Assembly: GCF_031453995.1 (NCBI RefSeq)
Contig: NZ_JAVDPZ010000007.1
Location: 1-64,000 of the forward strand
Length of the DNA stretch: 64,000 nucleotides
Direction: 5' to 3'
Source of the DNA: Nitrobacter vulgaris
Lineage (GTDB): Bacteria; Pseudomonadota; Alphaproteobacteria; Rhizobiales; Xanthobacteraceae
The first letter of the stretch is position 1; each line of letters starts with the position of its first letter. The translations under genes and the position numbers were made by a program. The notes beneath the pieces are model-generated. The model had not been told where the DNA came from. It saw only the letters and a list, made by a program, of their open reading frames with translations, and ran no database searches. Positions 27,053-35,294 of this stretch are shown here, piece after piece.

Positions 27053-27574
27053 GCCCGGTTTCCTATCAAAAGGTGCTTGGCAATGATTTCGTACTGTATC
27101 TTTAGTCTTACCGCGCCTCACGAGGTTCAATCTTCAAAGCCGAAGTTGCCGCAGTGTAGCCGCTATGAGCAGATTTGAACCGTCACCAAACTGAGCGGAT
27201 GGCACTTGACTGACCATCGGCAAACCTGCCACGTGATTTTAGTCGATTATTTCAGGCGTGTTAGAAATTATCATTGGGAAAACTGTTGGGCTGCAGCGGT
27301 ATCCGGCGGTCGCCGCAATTTTAGCCGCATTCGCAGCGCTTTTGGCATGAGGATGTGCTCAGGAATGGCTCAGGTTGATCGTGATGTGTGCCGCAGCAGA
27401 CAGACGTTGGCAGCGTTGGCAGCGTCAACACGTTCGTATCCTCTTGCGAACTCTTTCGATATGGTATCGATAAAGGGTTTGTGACGTGATTGCCCTCCAA
27501 GATTTGAAATGCCTGTCATCCGGTATGCGCCGCGTTGTGCAGGATCGAACTCTCCCTCGTTGCAGTGAAGGATT
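27053..27574. other. Intergenic stretch between divergent secreted-protein genes
   Basis: 522 bases. It must carry both promoters. An open frame at 27206-27484 (92 codons) lacks a ribosome site and normal composition and is not called. A short tandem GTTGGCAGC occurs at about 27406-27423. Nothing else is recognised. Confidence 0.5.
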
Positions 27575-27904
27575 ATGATGTCCAAGATTTTATTCTCGTT
27601 CGCCCTCCTTTTATCATTCGGCTCGACCGTGGCGATGGCGCAGGTCCGAGGGCAACCGTATGGCGGGCAGTTCCAAGGACAACCGTACGGTGGGCAGTTC
27701 CAAGGGCTACCGCCCGGCGGGCAGGTCCAAGGGCAACCGCACAGCGGGACTGAAGCGGAACACCGCGCCTGCGCGCGGGACGTCAGCCGTTTCTGCCGTC
27801 CAGTGATGGATCAGGGCGATTTCGCGGTTCTCGCGTGCTTGCAGCAGAATCGCCCGAAAATCTCAAAGACGTGTAACCAGGTTCTGGCGAACCACGGCCA
27901 GTAA
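27575..27904 (+). CDS. Small secreted Cys-containing protein with Gln/Gly-Pro repeats
   Basis: A 109-residue protein. Signal peptide about 1-22 (LFSFALLLSFGSTVAMA|Q). Residues 23-58 are four nine-residue repeats of the type QFQGQPYGG, encoded by a 27-bp tandem repeat. The C-terminal 45 residues hold four Cys in a pattern C-x6-C-x13-C-x10-C (ACARDVSRFC ... ACLQQN ... TCNQVL), reminiscent of the cysteine-rich GLG1-type repeats found in many small alphaproteobacterial secreted proteins. Probably periplasmic. Function unknown. It lies just before the hpnC operon on the same strand. Confidence 0.75.
   Translation: MMSKILFSFALLLSFGSTVAMAQVRGQPYGGQFQGQPYGGQFQGLPPGGQVQGQPHSGTEAEHRACARDVSRFCRPVMDQGDFAVLACLQQNRPKISKTCNQVLANHGQ
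27641..27748 (+). repeat. Four tandem copies of a 27-bp repeat inside a gene
   Basis: Units begin CAGGTCCGA, CAGTTCCAA, CAGTTCCAA and CAGGTCCAA and each ends in GGG; each encodes nine residues. Units differ at a few mostly third or semi-conservative positions, and the frame is preserved throughout. Copy number may vary between strains by slippage. Confidence 0.85.
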
Positions 27905-27978
27905 AGCATATCATCTCGCTTTATCCGTTCCCTTTTGTCGCAGCGCCGGACACTGGGGCTAAAAAGCGAAAGATAGCA

Positions 27979-28007
27979 TTGGTTTAGCCCGCAATTTCCC
28001 CTATATG
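27979..28007 (+). promoter_or_regulatory. Candidate sigma-70 promoter of the hpnC operon
   Basis: TTGGTT (27979-27984), a 17-base spacer, and TATATG (28002-28007). This would start transcription near 28014, leaving a leader of about 74 bases that contains the hairpin at 28027-28050. Prediction from sequence only. Confidence 0.45.
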
Positions 28008-28026
28008 GAGCGCGGGCGACTCTCTG

Positions 28027-28050
28027 CCCGCCGGTTTCCGAACCGGCGGG
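28027..28050 (+). promoter_or_regulatory. Perfect 10-bp hairpin in the hpnC leader
   Basis: CCCGCCGGTT and AACCGGCGGG pair perfectly across the loop TCCG. No T-run follows (AGGCCCGATT), so it is not a simple terminator. It lies 37 bases before the hpnC start and could stabilise the mRNA, block ribosome access or bind a protein. Confidence 0.55.
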
Positions 28051-28087
28051 AGGCCCGATTGCGATTCAGTCAACGTAACCGGTCCTG

Positions 28088-28966
28088 ATGCTTGCCGCGA
28101 ACCAACTGCGATCCGGAAAGACCCATCGCGACGAGAATTTTCCCGTCGCGTCATGGGTTATTCATCCGCGTCACCGCGGACTGATCCTCGCGTTCTACAA
28201 TTTCGTCCGGACGGCGGATGACATCGCCGATCACGCTGAGCTTGGCGAAAAGGACAAGCTTGCCTGGCTCGATTTGTTCGAAAGTGAGCTTCTGGGGCAG
28301 GGGGATAGCCAGCCCGAAGCCGTGAACCTTCGCAAGGCGCTGGCGCAACGGTCGATGCCTCCGCGCCACGCCGTTGACGTGCTAAAGGCGTTCCGGATGG
28401 ACGTCACCAAGCTGCGCTACGAGACCTGGGACGACGTGATCGACTACTGCCGCTATTCGGCGATGCCAGTCGGACGATTCATGCTCGACGTGCACGGCGA
28501 GAGCGAAGAGACCTGGGTCGCGTCGGATGCGCTGTGCGCGGGCCTGCAGATCAACAACCATCTTCAGGATTGCGCCAAGGATTACAGAAACCTCAACCGC
28601 GTTTATCTGCCGCGCGATGCGCTTGCTGCATCGGGCGCCTCCGTGGAGATGCTCGGGGACGACAAAGCCCCGCCGGTGCTCCTGCGATGCTTGCAAGCGC
28701 TTGCCGGACGAACCGAAGCATTGCTCAACCAGGGCCGGCCGCTCGCGGGTGAGATCAGGGATATGCGGCTAGGACTTGAAGTCGCCGTGATCCAGATGTT
28801 CGCCGACAGGATCGTCGCGCTGCTGAAGGTGCGCGATCCCTTGAGCGAGACGGTTCATCTGAAGCCCCTGCAATTGCTCGGCTACAGCGTCGCTGGCATC
28901 ACCACGGAAATGCTCCGCCGTTCGGTTCGGCGGCGGCCGATGTCGAACCCGGCTGCTGGCGCATGA
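28088..28966 (+). CDS. hpnC: Hydroxysqualene synthase HpnC
   Basis: A 292-residue squalene/phytoene-synthase-fold enzyme. In the HpnCDE route HpnC turns presqualene diphosphate into hydroxysqualene. The first Asp-rich motif is FVRTADDIADHAE and the second is NNHLQDCAKDYRNLNRVYLP, the QDCxxD form being typical of HpnC. First gene of the hpnC-hpnD-hpnE-shc-hpnG operon; its stop overlaps the hpnD start (ATGA). Ends normally. Confidence 0.94.
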   Translation: MLAANQLRSGKTHRDENFPVASWVIHPRHRGLILAFYNFVRTADDIADHAELGEKDKLAWLDLFESELLGQGDSQPEAVNLRKALAQRSMPPRHAVDVLKAFRMDVTKLRYETWDDVIDYCRYSAMPVGRFMLDVHGESEETWVASDALCAGLQINNHLQDCAKDYRNLNRVYLPRDALAASGASVEMLGDDKAPPVLLRCLQALAGRTEALLNQGRPLAGEIRDMRLGLEVAVIQMFADRIVALLKVRDPLSETVHLKPLQLLGYSVAGITTEMLRRSVRRRPMSNPAAGA

Positions 28967-29796
28967 CAATCGAGACGACAGATGCTAGTTCGGGAGCGAC
29001 TGCCTCCAGCAGCTCGTTCTACGCGGCGATGCGTATCCTGCCGCGCACGCAACGCGAGGCGATGTTCCAGATCTACACGTTTTGCCGTTACGTGGATGAC
29101 ATTGCCGATTCGGATCATCCGCGGCCCGAACGGCAGGCCGCGCTTCAGCAGTGGCGTGACGACATCGATGCGCTCTATCAGGGGCAGGCCCCAGCGCGGT
29201 TGCGCGATTACGCCGCCTCCGTTCGCGCCTTTGGCCTGCGCCGCGAGGATTTCCTCGCCGTCATCGACGGCATGGAAATGGATGTGCTGGCGGATATCCT
29301 TGCGCCCGACGATGCCACGCTCGATCTGTATTGTGATCGCGTCGCAAGCGCCGTCGGGCGGCTATCGGTCCGGGTGTTCGGATTGCCAGAGCAGGACGGC
29401 ATTCTGCTTAGTCACCATCTTGGCCGTGCACTGCAGTTGACAAACATCCTGCGTGACGTCGACGAGGACGCGGCGCTTGGACGGTTGTATCTTCCGCGCG
29501 AAGGCTTGCTTCAGGCCGGTATCAGCAGCTTCAATCCGGCCGCCGTGATATCGAACCCGGCGCTCCCGCAGGTCTGTGCCAAGCTGGTGGAGCGGGCGCG
29601 GGGACATTTCGCCAAATCGGACGAAATCATGAATCGCAACTCGCGTCGTGCCGTGCGCGCGCCGCGCATCATGTCGAGATACTATCACGCCATATTGGAT
29701 CTGCTGGAGGAGCGCGGCTTTCAGTCGCCGCGGTTACCCGTCCGCGTAAGCCCCGCGGCGAAGATCGCCATTGTTCTCCGATACGCGTTGATCTGA
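28963..29796 (+). CDS. hpnD: Presqualene diphosphate synthase HpnD
   Basis: A 277-residue synthase joining two farnesyl diphosphates to presqualene diphosphate. Motifs: FCRYVDDIADSDHPR near residue 45, and LTNILRDVDEDAALGRLYLP with the second Asp-rich site. RAVRAPRIMSRYYHAILD near the C-terminus is typical of HpnD. It overlaps hpnC by four bases and hpnE by one base, so translation is probably coupled. Confidence 0.94.
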   Translation: MTIETTDASSGATASSSSFYAAMRILPRTQREAMFQIYTFCRYVDDIADSDHPRPERQAALQQWRDDIDALYQGQAPARLRDYAASVRAFGLRREDFLAVIDGMEMDVLADILAPDDATLDLYCDRVASAVGRLSVRVFGLPEQDGILLSHHLGRALQLTNILRDVDEDAALGRLYLPREGLLQAGISSFNPAAVISNPALPQVCAKLVERARGHFAKSDEIMNRNSRRAVRAPRIMSRYYHAILDLLEERGFQSPRLPVRVSPAAKIAIVLRYALI

Positions 29797-31049
29797 TGCA
29801 AAGAACCGTTCATATCGCCGGTGGCGGCATTTCCGGTCTTTCAGCGGGTGTGCGTCTGGCCGATGCCGGCTATCGGGTTCGCGTGTACGAGGCCGCGCAA
29901 CAGGTGGGCGGCCGTTGCCGTTCCTATTTCGACGGCGCGACCAATCTCACGATCGATAACGGCAACCATCTGGTGCTTTCCGGCAACCACAGTGTGCTGG
30001 CCTATGCACGCAAGATTGGTTCCGAAGCTGGCTTGCAGGGGCCGCCGAAGGCCGAATTTCAGTTTATCGATCTTGCCGCCAATAAACGCTGGACCTTGCA
30101 GATCAACGACGGGCGGGTTCCGTTCTGGGTTTTCGACCGCAACCGCCGGGTGCCGGATACATCGCTCGCAGACTATTTTGCCCTCGCGCCGCTGATTTGG
30201 GCCAATGCCCGCATGCGAGTCGGCAATGCCATCAAGTGCGAAGGCGTGCTTTACAAACGGTTGGTGCTGCCGCTCCTGCTTGCGGCGCTGAACATCGACC
30301 CGCCCGACGGATCGGCGGGTCTCGCCGGTACGATCATTCGCGAAACGCTGCTGGCGGGTGGTCAGGCGTGCCGCCCGCTGATCGCGCGCGACGGACTGAG
30401 CTCGGTACTGATCGAGCCGGCGATCGACTACATTCGTGCCAGGGGTGGCAGCGTCGATATCGGCCACGAAGTACGGCAGATCACCATGGCGAACGATCGG
30501 GTTACGGCGCTCTCGCTGGGCGATCAGACCATCGCGCTCGACCCGGACGATGCCGTCGTGATGGCGGTGCCGCCGCGATCGGCAGCCACGCTGGTGCCCG
30601 GCCTGACGGTGCCGACGAAATTCCGCGCCATCGTCAATGCACACTTCCGCTTCGTTCCACCGCCACATCACCCCCCGATGATCGGCGTCGTGAATGGCCT
30701 GATTGAATGGCTGTTCGCGTTTCAGGACCGCTTTTCCATCACCATCAGCGGCGGCGACCGGCTGGTGGACATGCCGCGCGAGGAACTGGCGCGGGCGATC
30801 TGGAAGGACATCTGCGTGGTCGCGGGTATCGAAGCCGAGATGCCGGCCTGGCAGATCGTGCGCGAGCGCCGCGCCACATTCGAGGCCTCGCCCGAACAGG
30901 CAGCCCTGCGTCCGGGAGCGCTGACGGCGTGGAAAAACCTGTTCCTTGCCGGCGACTGGACTGATACGGGGTTGCCGGCAACCATTGAGGGATCGGTTCG
31001 CTCCGGAAACCGGGCTGCCGATCACGTTCTGAAAGCCCGTTCAATCTGA
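29796..31049 (+). CDS. hpnE: Hydroxysqualene dehydroxylase HpnE
   Basis: A 417-residue FAD enzyme of the amine oxidase/phytoene desaturase fold which reduces hydroxysqualene to squalene. The FAD-binding start is VHIAGGGISGLSAGVRLADA followed by YEAAQQVGGRCRSYFD. The closing FAD motif is LFLAGDWTDTGLPATIEGSV. The start ATG overlaps the hpnD stop (TGATG). Length is normal. Confidence 0.94.
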   Translation: MQRTVHIAGGGISGLSAGVRLADAGYRVRVYEAAQQVGGRCRSYFDGATNLTIDNGNHLVLSGNHSVLAYARKIGSEAGLQGPPKAEFQFIDLAANKRWTLQINDGRVPFWVFDRNRRVPDTSLADYFALAPLIWANARMRVGNAIKCEGVLYKRLVLPLLLAALNIDPPDGSAGLAGTIIRETLLAGGQACRPLIARDGLSSVLIEPAIDYIRARGGSVDIGHEVRQITMANDRVTALSLGDQTIALDPDDAVVMAVPPRSAATLVPGLTVPTKFRAIVNAHFRFVPPPHHPPMIGVVNGLIEWLFAFQDRFSITISGGDRLVDMPREELARAIWKDICVVAGIEAEMPAWQIVRERRATFEASPEQAALRPGALTAWKNLFLAGDWTDTGLPATIEGSVRSGNRAADHVLKARSI

Positions 31050-31062
31050 GACATCAGTCGCC

Positions 31063-33027
31063 ATGAGTTCCATGAACGCAACGGCCGCGCCGATTGATGA
31101 CGCCGTCCTCGGGGGCCGCATCGGCGCTGCCACCCGCGGACTGCTGAATTTCGAGCAGCCGGACGGTCATTTTGTGTTCGAGCTCGAGGCCGACGCGACC
31201 ATCCCGTCCGAATACATCCTGATGCGACACTACCTCGGCGAGCCGGTCGACACAGTGCTCGAAGCCAAGATCGCGGCTTACCTCCGCCGCATCCAGGGCG
31301 CGCATGGTGGCTGGCCACTGGTGCATGATGGCCCATTCGACATGAGCGCCAGCGTGAAGGCCTACTTCGCACTGAAGATGGTCGGCGATTCCGTCGACGC
31401 GCCACACATGGCGCGCGCGCGCGAGGCGATCCTGTCCCGCGGCGGCGCGGCCAACGTGAATGTCTTCACGCGCTTTCTGCTCTCGTTCTTCGAAGTTCTG
31501 ACATGGCGCAGCGTTCCGGTCCTGCCGGTCGAGATCATGCTGCTGCCGATGTGGTCGCCGTTTCATCTCAACAAGATTTCCTATTGGGCGCGCACCACCA
31601 TGGTGCCGCTGATGGTTCTGGCCGTGCTGAAGCCGCGCGCGCGCAATCCGCGCGGCGTCGGCATTCGCGAACTTTTTCTTCAGGATCCGGCCACCGTCCG
31701 CACGCCGAAGAGAGCTCCGCATCAGAGCCCGGCCTGGTTCGCATTGTTCAGCGGTCTTGACTGGATCTTGCGAAAGATCGAGCCGCTGTTTCCCAAGTGG
31801 CTGCGTGCGCGCGCTATGAAGAAGGCAATTGGGTTCGTCGAGGAGCGACTCAACGGCGAGGACGGCCTCGGCGCGATCTTTCCGCCGATGGTCAATACGG
31901 TGATGATGTACGATGCGCTGGGGTTTCCGCCGGAACATCCACCGCGTGCGGTGACGCGACGTGGCATCGACAAGCTTCTGGTGATCGGCAAGGATGAGGC
32001 CTATTGCCAGCCCTGTGTATCGCCGATCTGGGATACTGCGCTGAGTTGCCACGCGCTACTCGAGTCCGGCGGACCCGAGGCCCTGAACAGCGCCGGCAAA
32101 AGCCTCGACTGGCTGCTCCCGAAGCAGGAGCTCGTTCTTAAGGGCGACTGGGCGGTGAAACGCCCGGACGTGCGACCGGGTGGCTGGGCATTTCAATATG
32201 CCAACGGCCATTATCCCGATCTCGATGACACCGCTGTCGTGGTCATGGCGATGGACCGGGTACGCCGTCACGACGGGAGCGATAAATATGACGAGGCGAT
32301 CGCACGCGGTCGCGAGTGGATCGAGGGGATGCAGAGCCGGGACGGCGGCTTTGCCGCGTTCGATGCCGACAATCTTGAATACTATCTCAACAACATCCCG
32401 TTCTCCGACCATGCGGCGCTGCTCGATCCGCCGACCGAGGATGTCACCGCGCGATGCGTTTCGATGCTGGCGCAACTCGGCGAGACGACTGAAAGCAGCC
32501 CGTCCTTGGCGGCCGGAGTTGAGTACCTGCGCCGGACCCAGCTCGCCGAGGGATCCTGGTATGGCCGCTGGGGCCTGAACTACATCTATGGCACCTGGTC
32601 GGTTCTCTGCGCCCTCAACGCCGCCGGGGTGGATCGCCAGGATCCGGCGATTCGCAAGGCGGTGGACTGGCTGGTCTCGATCCAGAATGCGAATGGCGGC
32701 TGGGGCGAGGATGCGGTCAGTTACCGACTCGATTATAAGGGATTCGAGGGAGCGCCCACCACTGCTTCGCAAACCGCGTGGGCGTTGCTTGCCTTGATGG
32801 CTGCGGGCGAGGTCGAAAATCCTGCAGTAGCCCGGGGAATCGAGTACCTGATAGACACACAAGCAAAAAAAGGCCTGTGGGATGAGCAGCGCTACACGGC
32901 CACGGGGTTCCCACGGGTATTTTATCTGAGGTACCATGGTTACTCAAAATTCTTCCCGCTCTGGGCGCTGGCGCGGTATCGGAATTTGAGAAGCACCAAC
33001 AGCAAGGCGGTAGGGGTCGGGATGTGA
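31063..33027 (+). CDS. shc: Squalene-hopene cyclase
   Basis: A 654-residue membrane-associated class II cyclase (also called hpnF) turning squalene into hopene and hopanol. The catalytic DxDD motif is DLDD at residues 386-389 (HYPDLDDTAVVVMAMD). Several QW repeats are visible: QGAHGGWPLVHDG, QSRDGGFAAFDAD, QLAEGSWYGRWGLNYIYGTW, QNANGGWGEDA, and QTAWALLALMAAGE. The start lies 14 bases after hpnE. The stop overlaps the GTG of hpnG. Confidence 0.97.
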   Translation: MSSMNATAAPIDDAVLGGRIGAATRGLLNFEQPDGHFVFELEADATIPSEYILMRHYLGEPVDTVLEAKIAAYLRRIQGAHGGWPLVHDGPFDMSASVKAYFALKMVGDSVDAPHMARAREAILSRGGAANVNVFTRFLLSFFEVLTWRSVPVLPVEIMLLPMWSPFHLNKISYWARTTMVPLMVLAVLKPRARNPRGVGIRELFLQDPATVRTPKRAPHQSPAWFALFSGLDWILRKIEPLFPKWLRARAMKKAIGFVEERLNGEDGLGAIFPPMVNTVMMYDALGFPPEHPPRAVTRRGIDKLLVIGKDEAYCQPCVSPIWDTALSCHALLESGGPEALNSAGKSLDWLLPKQELVLKGDWAVKRPDVRPGGWAFQYANGHYPDLDDTAVVVMAMDRVRRHDGSDKYDEAIARGREWIEGMQSRDGGFAAFDADNLEYYLNNIPFSDHAALLDPPTEDVTARCVSMLAQLGETTESSPSLAAGVEYLRRTQLAEGSWYGRWGLNYIYGTWSVLCALNAAGVDRQDPAIRKAVDWLVSIQNANGGWGEDAVSYRLDYKGFEGAPTTASQTAWALLALMAAGEVENPAVARGIEYLIDTQAKKGLWDEQRYTATGFPRVFYLRYHGYSKFFPLWALARYRNLRSTNSKAVGVGM

Positions 33028-33911
33028 ATTTGGGGGCGGCGATTGACGTATCCGCGGGCAATGCCTTTGACCCGCGGCCGGTATTGATTGTGACCGGTCT
33101 GGTTCAGGAAGCCCGCATCGCCGCGGGCCCCGGCATGACTGTCATTTGCAGCAGCAGCAATCCCCGGCAGTTGCGGGCGCTTCTCGCGGGGTTCGATCCG
33201 TCGACGGTACGCGGCGTGATCAGCTTCGGCGTCGCCGGCGGGCTTGATCCGTCTCTGAAATCGGGAGACGTCGTGGTTGCCACGGAAGTTGTGAACGGTA
33301 CTTCGCGGTGGCGGGCAGGCCTTGCGCTCAGCGAGGAATTGATCAACGGCTCCGGTTTAGGCGGCCAGAAAGTGGTCCGCGCCGGGCTTGCCGGCGCCGA
33401 GCAGGTCGTCCTGGAGCAAGCCGGCAAGGCAGTGCTCCATGCTACGACCGGCGCTTCGGCGGTCGACATGGAAAGCCACATCGCGGCCGCCTATGCTACC
33501 GCGGCGGGTCTCCCCTTTGCCGCCTTGCGCGTGATCAGTGATCCCGCAACGCGGGCGCTGCCGGCGATCGCCCGCAACGCCATTAAGCCAAACGGCAACA
33601 TCGACTTGAAGAAGGTGCTTCGTGGCCTTGCTCGAAATCCGTTCACCCTGGGCGCACTGGTATCTACCGGAGTCGATTTCAATCGGGCGCTCCGCTCCTT
33701 GCGCGGGTGCCGTAATTTTCTGTTAGGCGGCGAGAGTCTCGTTCCGGCGGATTATACGGCAACGCCGTCGGTCGCAAGACCGCGGGGGCCAGGCCATCGA
33801 AAAGGTCGTACCGGAGAGCCAATCCCGGCGCGAGGCTTTTCCGGTTTGCGAGCGAATGTGCCACAACCCCGTCCGGCTTTGATGGAATTGAAGCCGGGCT
33901 CGGCTCTTTAA
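33024..33911 (+). CDS. hpnG: Adenosylhopane nucleosidase/phosphorylase HpnG
   Basis: A 295-residue protein of the purine nucleoside phosphorylase fold. HpnG removes adenine from adenosylhopane, giving ribosylhopane. Visible features: VRGVISFGVAGGLDPSLKSG, VVATEVVNG and TGASAVDMESHIAAAYA, the last holding the substrate-binding Met-Glu. GTG start at 33024 overlaps the shc stop. The recognisable domain ends near residue 238 (LRGCRNFLLGGESL); about 55 more residues, basic and Pro/Arg-rich, follow, which is long for the family. Confidence 0.9.
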   Translation: MNLGAAIDVSAGNAFDPRPVLIVTGLVQEARIAAGPGMTVICSSSNPRQLRALLAGFDPSTVRGVISFGVAGGLDPSLKSGDVVVATEVVNGTSRWRAGLALSEELINGSGLGGQKVVRAGLAGAEQVVLEQAGKAVLHATTGASAVDMESHIAAAYATAAGLPFAALRVISDPATRALPAIARNAIKPNGNIDLKKVLRGLARNPFTLGALVSTGVDFNRALRSLRGCRNFLLGGESLVPADYTATPSVARPRGPGHRKGRTGEPIPARGFSGLRANVPQPRPALMELKPGSAL

Positions 33912-33926
33912 AGTCAGATTCAAGAA

Positions 33927-33975
33927 AGTCTGATTTCAACGTCGTTGAATCAGACTCTCTTATTTCTTCTTACTT
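33927..33975 (+). terminator. Terminator of the hpnC-hpnG operon
   Basis: AGTCTGATTTCAACG (33927-33941) pairs with CGTTGAATCAGACT (33943-33956) with one bulge, followed by CTCTTATTTCTTCTTACTTC. Starts 15 bases after the hpnG stop. Strong intrinsic terminator candidate. Confidence 0.75.
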
Positions 33976-33986
33976 CTTTGCGATTG

Positions 33987-34074
33987 AGCATGATCTTGAC
34001 CGAAAACCGGTTGCCGCTTTTCGGGATCATGCTTTAGCGGCTTCTTGATGCGAACCGGTGCCGCTAACGCTGGA
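33987..34074. repeat. Intergenic palindromic repeat, copy D (second type)
   Basis: GAGCATGATC and GGATCATGCTTTAG are inverted arms around CCGAAAACCGGTTGCCGCTT, followed by a segment GCTTCTTGATGCGAACCGGT shared with copies A and B. Similar GAGCATGATC elements are widespread between genes in Bradyrhizobium relatives. It separates the convergent hpnG and hpnH genes. Confidence 0.6.
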
Positions 34075-34079
34075 TGGCG

Positions 34080-35249
34080 TCACGCTGCGGTAGAAGCCTT
34101 TTGCTCTTTTGCTGCTTCTTTTGCAGCGGCGGCCGCCGCTTCATCCTTGCGGATCTCTGACAGCTTCTTTTGAACCTGCTCGGCAAAGATGTACTGCGCC
34201 GGACGCTGCTTGCTGAGGTCGATCTCGGGCGCCATCGGGCCCGTCGTCCGGACGCCGCGCAACGCCACCAACATCGTCTTGAGCGGATTGTTCAGAGCGG
34301 CGGTGGCGGCGGTCGGCTCGTAACCGCAATGCGCCATGCAGTTGGCGCACTTTTCGTACTTGCCGGTGCCGTAGCTGTCCCAGTCGGTGGTCTCCATCAA
34401 TTCCTTGAAGGTCTTGGTGTAACCCTCGCCGAGCAGGTAGCAAGGCTTCTGCCAGCCGAAAATGTTGCGCGCTGGCATTCCCCAGGGCGTGCAATGATAT
34501 TCCTGGTTGCCGGCAAGGAAGTCGAGGAACAGGCCGGAGTGCATGAAATTCCACTTCTTGCCCTTGCCGAGCGCGAAGACATCACGAAACAGCTTTTTGG
34601 TCTTGGTGCGGTTCAGGAAGTGCTCCTGATCGGGCGCGCGCTCATAGGCGTAACCCGGCGACATCGAGACGCCGACGCCAAGCTCGGCCGTAAAGTCGAG
34701 GAACTTTGCGATCTCTTCGGCAGGATAGTTGTCGAAAATCGTGGCGTTGACGTTGACGGTGAAACCGCGCGCCTTCGCCGCCTTGATCGCGGAGACCGCG
34801 CGGTCGAACACGCCCGTCTGACACACCGACTTGTCGTGGTGCTCGCGCAGACCGTCGAGATGGATCGAGAAGAACAGGTACGGCGAAGGCTCGAACAGAT
34901 CGAGCTTCTTCTCCAGTAGCAGCGCGTTGGTGCAGAGCGAGACGAACTTCTTGCGCGCGACAAGGCCGCGCACGATCTCGCCGATCTCCTTGTGGATCAA
35001 CGGCTCGCCGCCGGGAATAGCAACCATCGGTGCGCCGCATTCCTCGGCCGCGTCCCAGCACTCTTGAGCGCTCATACGACGGTTGAGGATCGCGTCGGGA
35101 TAGTCGATCTTGCCACATCCGGAGCAGGCGAGATTGCAGCGGAACAGCGGCTCGAGCATCAGCACAAGCGGATAGCGCTTGCGGCCCAGCATCTTCTGCT
35201 TGATCAGATATCCGCCGATCTTCAGTTCTTTAAAAAACGGTATTGCCAT
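34080..35249 (-). CDS. hpnH: Adenosylhopane synthase, radical SAM HpnH
   Basis: A 389-residue radical SAM enzyme that adds the 5'-deoxyadenosyl group to diploptene, the first step of C35 side-chain formation. The cluster motif is CNLACSGC (Cys 38, 42, 45); GGEP follows as PGGEPLIH. A DUF3463-like C-terminal part carries CANCMAHCGYEPTAA. The end is an Ala/Lys/Glu-rich tail (AAAAAKEAAKEQKA). The ATG at 35249 is preferred to the GTG immediately before it. It follows ispH by 45 bases on the same strand. Confidence 0.95.
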   Translation of the reverse strand: MAIPFFKELKIGGYLIKQKMLGRKRYPLVLMLEPLFRCNLACSGCGKIDYPDAILNRRMSAQECWDAAEECGAPMVAIPGGEPLIHKEIGEIVRGLVARKKFVSLCTNALLLEKKLDLFEPSPYLFFSIHLDGLREHHDKSVCQTGVFDRAVSAIKAAKARGFTVNVNATIFDNYPAEEIAKFLDFTAELGVGVSMSPGYAYERAPDQEHFLNRTKTKKLFRDVFALGKGKKWNFMHSGLFLDFLAGNQEYHCTPWGMPARNIFGWQKPCYLLGEGYTKTFKELMETTDWDSYGTGKYEKCANCMAHCGYEPTAATAALNNPLKTMLVALRGVRTTGPMAPEIDLSKQRPAQYIFAEQVQKKLSEIRKDEAAAAAAKEAAKEQKASTAA

Positions 35250-35294
35250 CACAAGTGTTCTCTCTGGAGTTTACCAGCTTAAATTTGAAAGGGA

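Noticed and set aside
27206..27484. 92-codon frame in the divergent gap before the small Cys protein
   Set aside because: No ribosome site, mixed composition and no domain; not convincing.
27641..27748. 27-bp direct repeats as a CRISPR array
   Set aside because: Units are directly adjacent without spacers and keep a reading frame; a coding tandem repeat.
29841..31025. 394-codon minus-strand frame opposite hpnE
   Set aside because: Opposite a clear flavoprotein; composition typical of shadow frames.
34170..34919. 249-codon plus-strand frame opposite hpnH
   Set aside because: Opposite a radical SAM enzyme with clear motifs; not a gene.
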